In this document: piece after piece, positions 34,266-44,099 of the stretch | Numbering within the stretch: the first letter of the stretch is position 1 | How the letters are laid out: each line of letters starts with the position of its first letter | Assembly: GCF_000723885.1 (NCBI RefSeq) | Contig: NZ_CCDG010000006.1 | Coordinates: 149,443 to 213,442, forward strand | Length of the DNA stretch: 64,000 bases | Source of the DNA: Paenibacillus camerounensis | GTDB lineage: Bacteria > Bacillota > Bacilli > Paenibacillales > Paenibacillaceae | Direction of reading: 5' to 3' | Made by a program: the position numbers and the translations under genes | Notes under the pieces: generated by a model | Database searches by the model: none | What the model was told of the DNA's origin: nothing | The model's input: the letters and a program-made list of their open reading frames with translations, nothing else

Positions 34266-35216
34266 CTATACTTCCCGGCCTTTATATTGAATTAGCTCCG
34301 TTGCTACTTCCTTCACATTTTCAGCGGTAATTCCATAATGGCGGAAGACTTCTGCCGTCTTGCCAGCAATGGCAGGCTCATCTGGAATTCCAATCACCTT
34401 CATCGGTATAGGATAATTCTGGACAACAACCTCTGCTACCGCTGCACCTAATCCTCCAAAAATACTATGCTCTTCAACAGTAACAATACCTCCAGTTTCC
34501 CTGGCGGCGGCCAGGATTGTCGCTTCATCTAATGGTTTAATTGTATGCATATTAATTACACGGCAACTCATTCCTGCCTCAGCCAGAAGGTCTGCGGCAT
34601 CCAGCGCGACACGGACCGTCTCACCTGTAGCTATCACTGTAACATCTTGCCCCTGCCTCATGGTTACTGCCTTGCCTATCTCAAAATCATATTCGTCCGA
34701 TTCATATACATCTTCAACCGCATTGCGGCCGATTCTCACATACACGCCTCCCTCATATTGTACAAGTGCCTCAGTCATCTTCTTCGTCTCATGACGATCA
34801 GCAGGTAGCACGATGGCCAATCCTGGAATTGCCCGCGCTACGGCAATATCTTGAACGGAATGATGAGACATCCCTAACGCGCCATAGCTGATGCCCCCGC
34901 TAATGCCAATAAGCTTGACATTGGTGCGGGAATAAGCTACATCCACTTTTACCTGCTCAATACTGCGCATGCTCAGAAAGCATGCAGGTGAAGTAACGAA
35001 CGGCTTCTTGCCACTGTGGGCCAGCCCAGCCGACATACCAACAATATTTTGTTCTGCGATACCCACTTCGACAAATTGTTCGGGATAAGCTTTGGCAAAA
35101 GGACCCATTGCTGCAGAGCCACGGGAGTCACTTGCCAGCACAATAATATCCCGGTCATCCTTCGCTAGTTCTAGCAGTGTTTCACAAATTACCTGCCGGT
35201 TCGCTATACTGTTCAT
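34266..35216 (-). CDS. Transketolase-like C-terminal subunit
   Basis: A 316-residue protein with the pyrimidine-binding and C-terminal domains of transketolase. It has the catalytic glutamate region FVEVGIAEQNIVGMSAGLAHSG, then HHSVQDIAVARAIPGLAIVLPAD and the C-terminal VEEHSIFGGLGAAVAEV. Two-subunit transketolases occur in sugar catabolic operons, including the apulose-4-phosphate enzyme (AptA/AptB). It overlaps the N-subunit stop by one base. Confidence 0.85.
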   Translation of the reverse strand: MNSIANRQVICETLLELAKDDRDIIVLASDSRGSAAMGPFAKAYPEQFVEVGIAEQNIVGMSAGLAHSGKKPFVTSPACFLSMRSIEQVKVDVAYSRTNVKLIGISGGISYGALGMSHHSVQDIAVARAIPGLAIVLPADRHETKKMTEALVQYEGGVYVRIGRNAVEDVYESDEYDFEIGKAVTMRQGQDVTVIATGETVRVALDAADLLAEAGMSCRVINMHTIKPLDEATILAAARETGGIVTVEEHSIFGGLGAAVAEVVVQNYPIPMKVIGIPDEPAIAGKTAEVFRHYGITAENVKEVATELIQYKGREV

Positions 35217-36064
35217 TATTCATGCACCATCCCTTCATTACGCAATTGTTCAACAAGAGCACTAAGTTCGGCATGAGCGAGTGCCAATTGCTCATCATTC
35301 GGTACATGATGATGCCAGGCAGGCACATTTTCTGCAAATGATACACCTTTTCCTTTAACCGTGTTAGCAAGGATAAGTGTCGGCTTGCCGGATATAGCTG
35401 GTGCTTCACGAAACGTACTCACCAGAGCTTCCATGTCGTTTCCGTCAATCTGTACGACGTTCCAACCAAACGCCGCCCATTTATCTTGCAAAGGCTCCAA
35501 ACCCATTACTTCTTCAGTCGTTCCACTGATCTGTAAGCCATTGCGGTCAACAATCCCGATTAAATTATCCAGTTTATAATGTGCTCCAGCCATAGCAGCT
35601 TCCCAATTCGAGCCTTCCGCCTGCTCTCCGTCACCCATTAGACAGAACACACGATATGGTTTGCCGTCACGCTTGGCTGCAAGCGCCATGCCTACAGAGA
35701 TCGGAAGTCCATGACCCAATGCTCCAGTGTTCATTTCAATTCCCGGTACTTTATTGTTCGGATGACCGATAAGCCGTGTCCCAAATTGACTATAAGTCTC
35801 AAGCTCGTCTTTTGGGAAAAAGCCCTTGTCAGCAAGGATGCACCAAATTGATTCGACGGAGTGGCCTTTACTTGCTACAAAACGATCACGATTCTCCAGC
35901 TTAGGCTGAGCAGGATCAATTTTCATTATTTCATAATAAAGAGCGGTTAAAATATCTGTGTTGCTCAACGAACCGCCGGTATGTCCAGTCTTTGCGCGGT
36001 GAATGATTGTAAGTAAGTCCATGCGAATTTGCGCAGCCTTAATTTTCAGCTCTCGAATGTCCAT
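35216..36064 (-). CDS. Transketolase-like N-terminal subunit
   Basis: A 282-residue thiamine-diphosphate-binding subunit. HRAKTGHTGGSLSNTDILTALY opens it, and GALGHGLPISVGMALAAK follows. The GDG motif CLMGDGEQAEGSNWEAAMAG and the cofactor loop IVDRNGLQISG bind the diphosphate and metal. Together with the next gene it makes a complete transketolase of about 600 residues. It would move a two-carbon unit from a phosphorylated ketose. Confidence 0.85.
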   Translation of the reverse strand: MDIRELKIKAAQIRMDLLTIIHRAKTGHTGGSLSNTDILTALYYEIMKIDPAQPKLENRDRFVASKGHSVESIWCILADKGFFPKDELETYSQFGTRLIGHPNNKVPGIEMNTGALGHGLPISVGMALAAKRDGKPYRVFCLMGDGEQAEGSNWEAAMAGAHYKLDNLIGIVDRNGLQISGTTEEVMGLEPLQDKWAAFGWNVVQIDGNDMEALVSTFREAPAISGKPTLILANTVKGKGVSFAENVPAWHHHVPNDEQLALAHAELSALVEQLRNEGMVHE

Positions 36065-36076
36065 GTCTTCCTCCCC

Positions 36077-37540
36077 CTAAACCAGAATGTTTGAACGTGA
36101 AGTTTTCGCCAAATCAGAGCCTCTTAACCAGCGCTGGATTTCCTGCTCTGTCGGATCGACAGGATCAGGCGTCAGACCTGGAATATAATTACAAGCTTCA
36201 TAGATCGCCGGAATGACGTTAGCGTGGATGCCGACGGAGTGATGCACATACGGCCCTTTAACCAGTTTTTCCTCCCACAGCGGCCAATCGTTGACTTCTA
36301 CCCAAACGTATGAACCACGAGTGTATGGGCCCTCAATACCGCGGGCACGCCCAAGGAAGATTGAATAATCACCATGGTCACCGTCAAATCGGGCAATGGT
36401 CATATCACCGCCCCGCACTTGACCTTCGTGAGTTCCCGGTGCATGGTCATCGAACAAAAAATGCTTGCGTAGCTTCGGTCTCTCCTCTACCGACATTGAT
36501 ACCGGAAAGTTTCCACAGTGGAAAAGCAACTCTCCGTTCTCATTTTCCGGATGCCGTACAGTAATGTCTGCAAAAAAGGTTGGTCGTTCATTCATCGCTG
36601 CTGCCTGTACCATTATGGAAGTAATCGCACCATGGATATCTGTCTCGCAGGTAACCGGAATCTGTTCATCGGTGAGGATAGCGTTAGCCAGACATGGCAT
36701 AATCGACAGTGCATCTTGGAGAGATGACCAACATTGAATCGCAATTGCGCTGCTGCCTGTCTCTTGGGCAAAGGTTTTCATAGCAACCTTTAATGCTGCT
36801 ATCCGCCGTACATCCTCCTCTGTAACCTCGCTGTAATCAAGCTCTGATTTAATATAATCCATCGCTTCCGTAAGCTCAGAGCTATTGCCAGCAGCAATTT
36901 TTTTTGTGCGCAGCTGAATATCGACCAGTGTAATTGGGTGAATCTCAATACCAAAACGTTCTAATAGCTCTCCTTCGTTGCAAATCATCGTCCAGAAAGA
37001 AGAAGGCCGCGGGCCGATCTGCAGAATTCGCAGATTTTTGAACTGACGCACTACGTTGGCTGCAGCTACAAAATTGGTAAATCCTCGTTCAAAAACAGGA
37101 TCATTAACCCAACTGTTAGTAATATAGGTAAACGGAACATTAAATCGGCGGAGTACTTTTCCTGTAGCGAAAATACCACACTGAGTATCACGCAGACGCA
37201 TCCCATTAGCCAGTGGCGCTTCATCCCGAGGACCCCAAAGCAATACCGGTTTCCCAAGTTCTTTGGCTACCCGTGCGACCGTATCCTCTGTCCCGAAATT
37301 ACAATGTGGGAAAAAGACCGCATCTACTTCTTCCTGCTTAAAGCGCTTACTAATTAAATCAGCATTAATATGATCGTCATATAGCAATCCCTCTTCATTA
37401 ATGCCCTCCAAATCAACAATATCTATGTCCATGCCAAAGCTTTCGATCTGCCGCCGAATTTCCACCTTGTACTTAAAAGCATCCTCTGCACTAAACGTGA
37501 ACCGACGTGTAGGTGCATAACCTAATTTAAGTTTCTTCAC
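36077..37540 (-). CDS. L-fucose/L-arabinose-isomerase-like aldose isomerase
   Basis: A 487-residue protein. I start at GTG 37540 (MKKLKLGYAPTRR), which has AGGGGT upstream; TTG 37558 is the longer choice. It resembles the FucI/AraA fold: VDAVFFPHCNFGTEDTVARVA, VLLWGPRDE, RILQIGPRPSSFWTMICNE and AIQCWSSLQDALSIMPC. The metal-site glutamate region is PVTCETDIHGAITSIMVQAA, with HHSVGIHANV near the end. It should convert an aldose to a ketose at the head of the operon. The exact sugar cannot be read from sequence. Confidence 0.72.
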   Translation of the reverse strand: MKKLKLGYAPTRRFTFSAEDAFKYKVEIRRQIESFGMDIDIVDLEGINEEGLLYDDHINADLISKRFKQEEVDAVFFPHCNFGTEDTVARVAKELGKPVLLWGPRDEAPLANGMRLRDTQCGIFATGKVLRRFNVPFTYITNSWVNDPVFERGFTNFVAAANVVRQFKNLRILQIGPRPSSFWTMICNEGELLERFGIEIHPITLVDIQLRTKKIAAGNSSELTEAMDYIKSELDYSEVTEEDVRRIAALKVAMKTFAQETGSSAIAIQCWSSLQDALSIMPCLANAILTDEQIPVTCETDIHGAITSIMVQAAAMNERPTFFADITVRHPENENGELLFHCGNFPVSMSVEERPKLRKHFLFDDHAPGTHEGQVRGGDMTIARFDGDHGDYSIFLGRARGIEGPYTRGSYVWVEVNDWPLWEEKLVKGPYVHHSVGIHANVIPAIYEACNYIPGLTPDPVDPTEQEIQRWLRGSDLAKTSRSNILV

Positions 37541-37560
37541 TACATCTACCCCTAACAACT

Positions 37561-37805
37561 TAATTTAGTTAACATTAGCTTAATATGATGCTTTATTAAT
37601 CAAAAACCACATTAAAACTATTGCTTTTGCTCAAATATTAACATTTATATAGAATGAGGTCAATATTTTTTTATCTTAAATAACTAAATAAATTAATAAA
37701 TAAAACTAAACAACTTAATTAAACTCCCTAAGTTGATAAACTAACTAAAATGATATAAACTCAAATTATTATTCACCTAAAATATGCAGAGCGGAGAATA
37801 TAGAA
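37561..37805. promoter_or_regulatory. Divergent control region of the sugar cluster
   Basis: About 245 very AT-rich bases between the isomerase operon (minus) and the LacI gene (plus). Words such as TTAGTTAAC, AACTTAATTAA and AACTAACTAA recur. Similar CTTAAC/GTTAAG words lie upstream of the glycoside hydrolase at 44.1 kb, so these may be repressor operators. Confidence 0.4.
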
Positions 37806-38861
37806 ATGAAGATGGAAGATATCGCTAAAATGGCACAAGTATCAAAAGCGGCTGTATCTTTGGCATTTAGCGGAAAGCCAGGAATTGGGCCAGAAACTCG
37901 TGACCGCATTCTTCTGATTGCCCGGGAGGCGGGCTACAAACCTAAGAGCAGAATAACGACAGGAACCAACAAAGTAGTGAAATCAATATTGTTTCTTGTT
38001 TTCACCAATTCTGGCATTGTGCTTGAGGAGTATTATCAACAGCCTTTTTTTAAAGAATTAATTCAATTTGTTGGAGAACGTTGCCGTCAGAGGAACTACG
38101 AGTTGATCTTTACGACAATCGATATGAAATCATTTGAGCTAGGAGTAGAAAATTTGGCTAAGGAGCAGCGCAGTGATGGTGTGATTGTGCTGGGGACCAA
38201 CCTGACTGCTGAGCAGATATCGGTACTTGGAGAGAATCTCTCTAATCTAGTTGTATTAGATACCTGTTTTGATACCCTCCCCTTATCATTTATTGAAATT
38301 AACAATGTAATGGGGGCTTATCAAGCAGGAAGATATTTAATTGAACATGGCCATACATCAATAGGATACATCGCTTCCAATGTGCGTATTCACAATTTTG
38401 ACGAACGGGAACGGGGATTCATTAAGGCATTAGAAGAGCATGGTTTATCAATTGAGAATAGCTATCGACTCTCAGTTGCACCTACGATACTAAGCTCACA
38501 AGAAGAGTTGAAGAAACAGCTGATTGCCCTGCAAATAAATAACCGTCCCCTACCAACCGCCTGGTTTTGTGAATGTGATTATATTGCAATTAGTGCGATG
38601 AAGACAATGTTTGAGTTTGGTAAAAAGGTGCCTCATAATTGTTCTATTATTGGATTTGATAACATCACTGAAGCTAGGGTAATTACACCTGAATTAACCA
38701 CAGTCCAAGTAGAAAAAGAAAGAATGGCCGCCTACGCCGTTGATCTATTAGCAAGGGGCATTGAACATGGCGATAATCTTAATATAAAGATCAAGGTAGA
38801 CACCACTTTTATTGAACGGGGTTCTTGTGCCTTTAATGAGGTTAACGTAAGCCCTGTTTAA
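37806..38861 (+). CDS. LacI-family transcription regulator
   Basis: A 351-residue LacI protein with GCGGAG upstream of ATG 37806. The N-terminal helix-turn-helix is MEDIAKMAQVSKAAVSLAFSGKPGIG, followed by a hinge and a periplasmic-binding-like ligand domain. IGYIASNVRIHNFDERERGF and SIIGFDNITEARVITPELTTVQVEKE are typical. It stands divergent to the isomerase operon and probably represses it and the ABC transporter/hydrolase genes until the sugar is present. Confidence 0.88.
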   Translation: MKMEDIAKMAQVSKAAVSLAFSGKPGIGPETRDRILLIAREAGYKPKSRITTGTNKVVKSILFLVFTNSGIVLEEYYQQPFFKELIQFVGERCRQRNYELIFTTIDMKSFELGVENLAKEQRSDGVIVLGTNLTAEQISVLGENLSNLVVLDTCFDTLPLSFIEINNVMGAYQAGRYLIEHGHTSIGYIASNVRIHNFDERERGFIKALEEHGLSIENSYRLSVAPTILSSQEELKKQLIALQINNRPLPTAWFCECDYIAISAMKTMFEFGKKVPHNCSIIGFDNITEARVITPELTTVQVEKERMAAYAVDLLARGIEHGDNLNIKIKVDTTFIERGSCAFNEVNVSPV

Positions 38862-38894
38862 AGAGAACAAGCTTGAAAGTCTATGAACTTATAA

Positions 38895-38933
38895 AAAACG
38901 CACTGGTCCAGATGACATTGACCGGTGCGTTTT
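38895..38933. terminator. Terminator between the LacI gene and the permease gene
   Basis: AAAACGCACTGGTC pairs with GACCGGTGCGTTTT around an 11-base loop, with T/A runs on both sides. It serves the convergent LacI and ABC permease genes. Confidence 0.8.
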
Positions 38934-38981
38934 ATATATAACTGACTATCTTCTAGATACAGACTTGCATACTACATTAAT

Positions 38982-39866
38982 CTAACCTTTCACACCACCA
39001 AGTCTGATTCCTTTAACAAAATACTTTTGTAGGAACGGATATACACACAGAACAGGCAATGCGCCTAGAATTAGCTGCGCCGCTTTAATGGACCGGTCAT
39101 TGAGATTTGCAAGACTCATTAAATCTGTTGCACTTAACGACTCCATATTCTGAAAACTGGAGATAATTGTCTGAAGATAAGTCTGAAGCGGATAATTTTC
39201 GCTTTTCATGTAAATTAGGCCGTCAAACCAAGTATTCCAATGACCGACAATGGCAAACAAGGAGATTGTAGCTACTGCCGGTAGCGAGAGCGGTATATAC
39301 ATTTGGAATAAAATTCGCCAATGACCAGCTCCATCTACGTAAGCGGCTTCTTCCAGTTCATCAGGAATTTCACGGAAGAAATTTAACATTAAAATAACGC
39401 TGAATACTGGAACAGCACCGGGAAGCACTAAAGCCCAAATTGTATTCAGTAAGTTGAGCTCTTTTACAAGAAGATAGTTGGGGATTAGTCCGCCATTAAA
39501 CAACATTACAAAGAAAAATATCCAGACATAAATGGTTCTCGCTTTTAATTTCCGTACTGATTTAGATAACGGATAAGCAGTTAAAACAACTAAAAGAACA
39601 TTAAGTGTTGCCCCAATTGCTACTCTCTGCAATGTCGTACCAAAAGAGCGCCAAAACTCTCCCCTCTCCATAACGTACTTGTAGGGCTCGATAGTGAAAT
39701 TTACTGGCCATAGATTGACCATTCCACCTTGCACAGCAGCCGAATTACTGAATGACACAGCAACAATGTGGATGAAGGGTACGAGACAGGCAAATGCGGC
39801 TAAAGTTAGAAAGACAATATTAAATATTTCAAAAACACGTTGCCCTCTTGATAATCCTGATGACAT
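38982..39866 (-). CDS. ABC sugar permease, YtcP/LplC type
   Basis: A 294-residue MalG-like permease with six membrane segments and the EAA loop EIPDELEEAAYVDGAGHWRILFQMYIPLSLP. It ends RLGGVKG, a hallmark of the LplC/YtcP group. The ATPase is not encoded here; these importers usually share a common MsmX-type ATPase. AAGGAGGG precedes the ATG. Confidence 0.88.
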   Translation of the reverse strand: MSSGLSRGQRVFEIFNIVFLTLAAFACLVPFIHIVAVSFSNSAAVQGGMVNLWPVNFTIEPYKYVMERGEFWRSFGTTLQRVAIGATLNVLLVVLTAYPLSKSVRKLKARTIYVWIFFFVMLFNGGLIPNYLLVKELNLLNTIWALVLPGAVPVFSVILMLNFFREIPDELEEAAYVDGAGHWRILFQMYIPLSLPAVATISLFAIVGHWNTWFDGLIYMKSENYPLQTYLQTIISSFQNMESLSATDLMSLANLNDRSIKAAQLILGALPVLCVYPFLQKYFVKGIRLGGVKG

Positions 39867-39877
39867 GAATACCCTCC

Positions 39878-40783
39878 TTAAAATACTCGATGATCAAAAA
39901 GTCGATAGGCTGAATAGTATGAAACTGATATAAGCAGCAATGAAACGCCTGATTTCAATAGTCCTACAGCAGCTGAAGCACTGTATTGCGCTTGAAGGAG
40001 TCCCATTCGATAAACCATTGTATCTATAATATCTCCTGATTCATACACCTGAGGACTATACATGTTGAAAATTTGATCAAACCCCGCATCCAGCACACTA
40101 CCAAGACTTAACACCATCATAAGAATGATAACCGTTTGCATTCCCGGCAAAGTTACATGCCATATTTTTTTCCAGCGGTTTGCTCCATCAATCTCTGCAG
40201 CCTCGTATAACACAGGGTCTATACTAGTAATTGCAGCGAGATATATAATCGTATTAAAGCCAAAGTTCTTCCAAATATCTGAAACAACCATTGTTGCAGG
40301 AAACCAATTGTTATTCCCTAAAAAATATACTGATTCAAACCCCAACGTATTAAGCAGCGTATTAACCAATCCGCTAGAAGGAGATAACATATCAATTAGA
40401 ACACCGCTTAGGATTACCCAAGACAGAAAATAGGGAAAATAAATAATCGTTTGTGTGATACGTTTAAAAAAAACCTGACGAACCTCGTTTAATAGAAGCG
40501 CAAATACGATTGGTACAAACATCCCAGCAACAATTTTCATAATAGCAATTCTGAGGGTATTCCATACAACTTGCCATATATTAGGTAAAGAAAATACATA
40601 TTCGAAATTAGCTAATCCTATCCACTGCTGATTTCCAAAAAGACCTTTGACAGGGTTAAATTGCTGGAAGGCAATTATAATACCTGACATAGGAATGTAT
40701 GCAAAAATAAAAATTAATATTAAGCCTGGGACTAACATTAAGTGTAATGGAAGTTCCCTCTTAAGTTGCTTACGTTTCAACAT
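39878..40783 (-). CDS. ABC sugar permease, LplB type
   Basis: A 301-residue MalF-like permease. I start at ATG 40783 (MLKRKQLKREL) with GGAGGAG upstream, not at 40819. Six helices, an EAA loop PVLYEAAEIDGANRWKKIWHVTLPGM and the N-terminal PLHLMLVPGLILIFIFAYIPMSG are typical of LplB. It pairs with the next permease (11-base gap). Confidence 0.88.
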   Translation of the reverse strand: MLKRKQLKRELPLHLMLVPGLILIFIFAYIPMSGIIIAFQQFNPVKGLFGNQQWIGLANFEYVFSLPNIWQVVWNTLRIAIMKIVAGMFVPIVFALLLNEVRQVFFKRITQTIIYFPYFLSWVILSGVLIDMLSPSSGLVNTLLNTLGFESVYFLGNNNWFPATMVVSDIWKNFGFNTIIYLAAITSIDPVLYEAAEIDGANRWKKIWHVTLPGMQTVIILMMVLSLGSVLDAGFDQIFNMYSPQVYESGDIIDTMVYRMGLLQAQYSASAAVGLLKSGVSLLLISVSYYSAYRLFDHRVF

Positions 40784-40869
40784 TTCTGCTCCTCCATCCA
40801 AGAAGAACAGTTCGTGCAATCTGAGGCAACATAGTTGACTCAGATTGCACGAACTGAAATCTCAACTTT

Positions 40870-42477
40870 TTAATTACCTTTTGCTTCGTTTATTTCTTGA
40901 ATGATCTTTTCTCCTCCGATCTTATTCCAGTCATTAACGAACTTTTCAAAACCAGCGTCTACATCTACTTCTCCCATAACAATTTTAGTGAAGGATGTGT
41001 ATACCAATTCGCTTAATGAGCTTCCTGCAGTAGTCTGAGTTGCTGTAGGTGCATTTTGCCACTCATTCCATAAAATTTGGTCCGGATAAGTACTGGCTAC
41101 GAATTCAAATGGTGTATCGGTAGGACCAAACATCAGTTCCATTTGCCCCGATCCCCTCTGTATGCTTTCATAAAATCCTTTTGCTATGCCAGTTAATTGA
41201 TCAGTTGTTCCATTGTTAATGGCTTCTTTCATATTCACATGCGCTTCAATGTCTAGAGAAGGTTTAAGTGTGTAAATCGGCGCTGTCTGCCAAACAAAAT
41301 CTATATCCCCTTCAGTCCACCACTTGCTAAGGTCAGCCTCTTCGCTAAACAATGTTTCAACATAAAGGTTTAATAATTCCACCAGTTTTTCGGGATGCTC
41401 GAAATCTGAACGAACAACATAAAACCCGTCTGTTGCAATGTTAAGCGGTATTTTGATATCTACTCCTTCTTTTGTCGGCAACGGCACAGTAATCCATTTT
41501 GCATTTGGGTCATTTTGTTTAGAATTATCAGCAAAGCCGGCAAACCAATGAGGACCATAGAACATACCTGCTTTTCCTGACACAAGAAGTTCATTTGCTT
41601 TATTAAAATCTTTGCTACCGAATTCCTTATCAACAAGCCCCTCTTTATACATTTTTGCAAGCAATCGAAGGGGTTCCTTTATGTTATCTTGAATTGATCC
41701 ATTGGTTATTTGACCGTTAGTATCCTTAATCCAAAACTCAGGGTAAGCACCATAACCCCAAAACAAACCGGACATTCCTGCCCAAGATGAGAGAAAATCC
41801 TTGTTCATTGTTAGTCCGATTGTGTCATTAGTGTTGTTTCCGTCTGGATCATTCTCTGTAAACGCCTTCGCAATATTATATACGTCTTCAATAGTTTGAG
41901 GCCGTTTCAAACCAAGTTTATTCAACCAATCTTCTCTAATCCAGAGATGATTGTATCCATTTGTGGAAGGCATTTTTACAGGAATTCCGTATACCTTTCC
42001 GTTAAATGTTCCTGGAGAAAAAACCTCCTTTCCCTCTGCCTCAATGATGCTTTTTAACAGAGGACTTGCATATTCATCGTAAATCGGTCCAAGTTCTTGG
42101 ATTGCCTCACCTTCTGCTAACTGCCTCATATCAGTCAAATTTTGTGCTTGAAAAATATCTGGAAGATCGTTTGAGGTAATAGCAAGTCTCAATTTTTGTT
42201 CATATTGCCCGGCTGGTGTCATTAACTTGTATTTAGTATCTATCTTTAATTTTTCTTTAAATAAATCAGTCCAACGATTGTCTTCCCAAATTTCACCTGT
42301 AACATCTTTGAGCTTAAGTGCATTAGAATTATTCACATCAATAGCTGAACCAAACTGAATAGTATTAAATTCGCTGTTATCCGGATTAGCAACATTACCT
42401 TGTGAATCATTTTCATTAGATGAGCATCCAGCTAAGATTAAAATAATAGCTAGTGTAAGCGTTAACATTTTTCTCAT
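40870..42477 (-). CDS. Extracellular solute-binding lipoprotein
   Basis: A 535-residue family 1 solute-binding protein. The lipobox is ILAGC with the cysteine at about residue 18, so it is anchored at the outer face of the membrane. Its length and motifs (AITSNDLPDIFQAQNLTDM, GKVYGIPVKMPSTNGYNHLWIREDWL) match LplA-like binding proteins for oligosaccharides. It is the first gene of the importer operon after the hydrolase. Confidence 0.88.
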   Translation of the reverse strand: MRKMLTLTLAIILILAGCSSNENDSQGNVANPDNSEFNTIQFGSAIDVNNSNALKLKDVTGEIWEDNRWTDLFKEKLKIDTKYKLMTPAGQYEQKLRLAITSNDLPDIFQAQNLTDMRQLAEGEAIQELGPIYDEYASPLLKSIIEAEGKEVFSPGTFNGKVYGIPVKMPSTNGYNHLWIREDWLNKLGLKRPQTIEDVYNIAKAFTENDPDGNNTNDTIGLTMNKDFLSSWAGMSGLFWGYGAYPEFWIKDTNGQITNGSIQDNIKEPLRLLAKMYKEGLVDKEFGSKDFNKANELLVSGKAGMFYGPHWFAGFADNSKQNDPNAKWITVPLPTKEGVDIKIPLNIATDGFYVVRSDFEHPEKLVELLNLYVETLFSEEADLSKWWTEGDIDFVWQTAPIYTLKPSLDIEAHVNMKEAINNGTTDQLTGIAKGFYESIQRGSGQMELMFGPTDTPFEFVASTYPDQILWNEWQNAPTATQTTAGSSLSELVYTSFTKIVMGEVDVDAGFEKFVNDWNKIGGEKIIQEINEAKGN

Positions 42478-42583
42478 TTAATTCACCCTTTTCATCGAAA
42501 TAGTGAACCCCCGATAAATCAAATTCTAAAATTTAGAATAATGCAAAATCCATCTATCACCCCCCCGCTTTAGTAAATTACAA

Positions 42584-44080
42584 TTATAGGACAGCCTTAA
42601 TTCGTAAAGCCTGATACAGCTTTCCTGGAAGCTCAATTCGTGTACGGCCTGAGTAAGTTCCCGGCAATTGTGTAATCTTCATCTCCCATGTATCAATAAT
42701 TTCTATTGTAAACTCCTTTTCATCAGGTAGAGGGAGGTAGCGGAAAGCCGGGCGGCTATCCACGAAATATACTAAATAATACTTTTCGTCCACCCCAGCA
42801 GCTGCGGTATCCCAATCAAAATTGAGTTTGACTTCACCTAGTTGCGGACCATCCTCCATGATGGATTTTAAAAACCGAATACGTGCAGGACTGTTTCCAT
42901 GCAGTGTTCCACCGTGCGACCACCATATAATGCCTTCAGGATGTAAATAGGTTTCTCCATGTGTTACATAGGCTCCTTGCGCTACGCCCTGCCAAAAACA
43001 TTCAACCATTCTTTCAGCGCTTAGGCTGCCCCAGCCAAGATCAATATTGCCTTCGTACCGGCATTCATCAATTACAATCGGCTTCCGGTAAATCTCTTTC
43101 CAGTCGTCAATGTAAGCAAGCTCATTATGCTGAATACTAACATGTGTGACCCAAGGTTTACTGTGATCATACCAATGAGCGTCGCTTCGACGATGAATCA
43201 TCTTATGATGCCAATTGTGAATTGAGCGAAGGTGTTGATAAGGATCACTTTCCTGAATGATTCGGAAAAAACGGTCCCAATCGCTCATCGACTTGTTGCG
43301 CATTAAATCATACTCATTTGCCAGTGACCACCAGATCCCGCGGAACGAAGACAATCTCGCTACAGCATACTGGAGATAAAGATTATCGGTAGCCTCATCC
43401 ATTTTTGCAAATCCCCAACGGTCGTATGGATGAAATAAAATAAGATCTATTTCTATGCCAAGAACCTGCAAATCGTTAATGCGCTGCTCTAGATGCCGCC
43501 AATATTCGGGGTCAAAAGCTGTGAAATCCCAACCTGCCTCTGGAGAGCCTTGGAAAGGATAACAGGATGGCTCCTGCAAATTATAATCATAGTGCTTAGG
43601 GAAGATACACATTCTCATTTTATTAAAAGCACCGCTCTCCCTCAGGCTTTTTAATGTTTGTTTTTCTAACTGATCACCCTGATGATTCCAAACATAGCTT
43701 GTAGTCCCGAAAGGATAAAACGGCGTTCCGTCAGCATAGGCAAAATGATAAGTATTGCTTACGCTGACTGGTCCGTGATTACCTTCTCCGGGCTCCTCAA
43801 CTGTAACAGTTCCCGTAATGCTATCTAGCTCAGGCACATTGCTTACAGTTCTATAAATCCACTCACCAACTTTATCTGGCATAAATCGTATACAATACTC
43901 CCCGTTGCCATTATAAAAGCCATCAACCTCTATACTTCGATGTCCAAATTCAAACTTTGCTGCCAACCGGACATCTACAAATGGATTTCCAATTTGAGGC
44001 CCTTGTATTACTATTTCAAACCTACCCCATTTCTCCACTTGCGACTGATTATTTAAACTATTCCGATTCTTAATCTGCAT
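42584..44080 (-). CDS. Glycoside hydrolase, DUF5060 plus DUF4038/DUF5605-like
   Basis: A 498-residue protein without a signal peptide, so it probably acts on imported glycosides. Residues 15-110 form a beta domain (DUF5060 type: VEKWGRFEIVIQGP, VGEWIYRTVSN). From about 110 a TIM barrel starts with FHFAYADGTPFYPFGTTSY-like sequence. Candidate catalytic glutamates are E256 in WWSLANEYD and E339 in PIVIDECRYEG. DUF4038 enzymes include apiosidase-like and other plant-cell-wall hydrolases. Upstream inverted CTTAAC/GTTAAG motifs suggest control by the LacI regulator. Confidence 0.72.
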   Translation of the reverse strand: MQIKNRNSLNNQSQVEKWGRFEIVIQGPQIGNPFVDVRLAAKFEFGHRSIEVDGFYNGNGEYCIRFMPDKVGEWIYRTVSNVPELDSITGTVTVEEPGEGNHGPVSVSNTYHFAYADGTPFYPFGTTSYVWNHQGDQLEKQTLKSLRESGAFNKMRMCIFPKHYDYNLQEPSCYPFQGSPEAGWDFTAFDPEYWRHLEQRINDLQVLGIEIDLILFHPYDRWGFAKMDEATDNLYLQYAVARLSSFRGIWWSLANEYDLMRNKSMSDWDRFFRIIQESDPYQHLRSIHNWHHKMIHRRSDAHWYDHSKPWVTHVSIQHNELAYIDDWKEIYRKPIVIDECRYEGNIDLGWGSLSAERMVECFWQGVAQGAYVTHGETYLHPEGIIWWSHGGTLHGNSPARIRFLKSIMEDGPQLGEVKLNFDWDTAAAGVDEKYYLVYFVDSRPAFRYLPLPDEKEFTIEIIDTWEMKITQLPGTYSGRTRIELPGKLYQALRIKAVL

Positions 44081-44099
44081 TTTTTATCAACCTTTCTTC

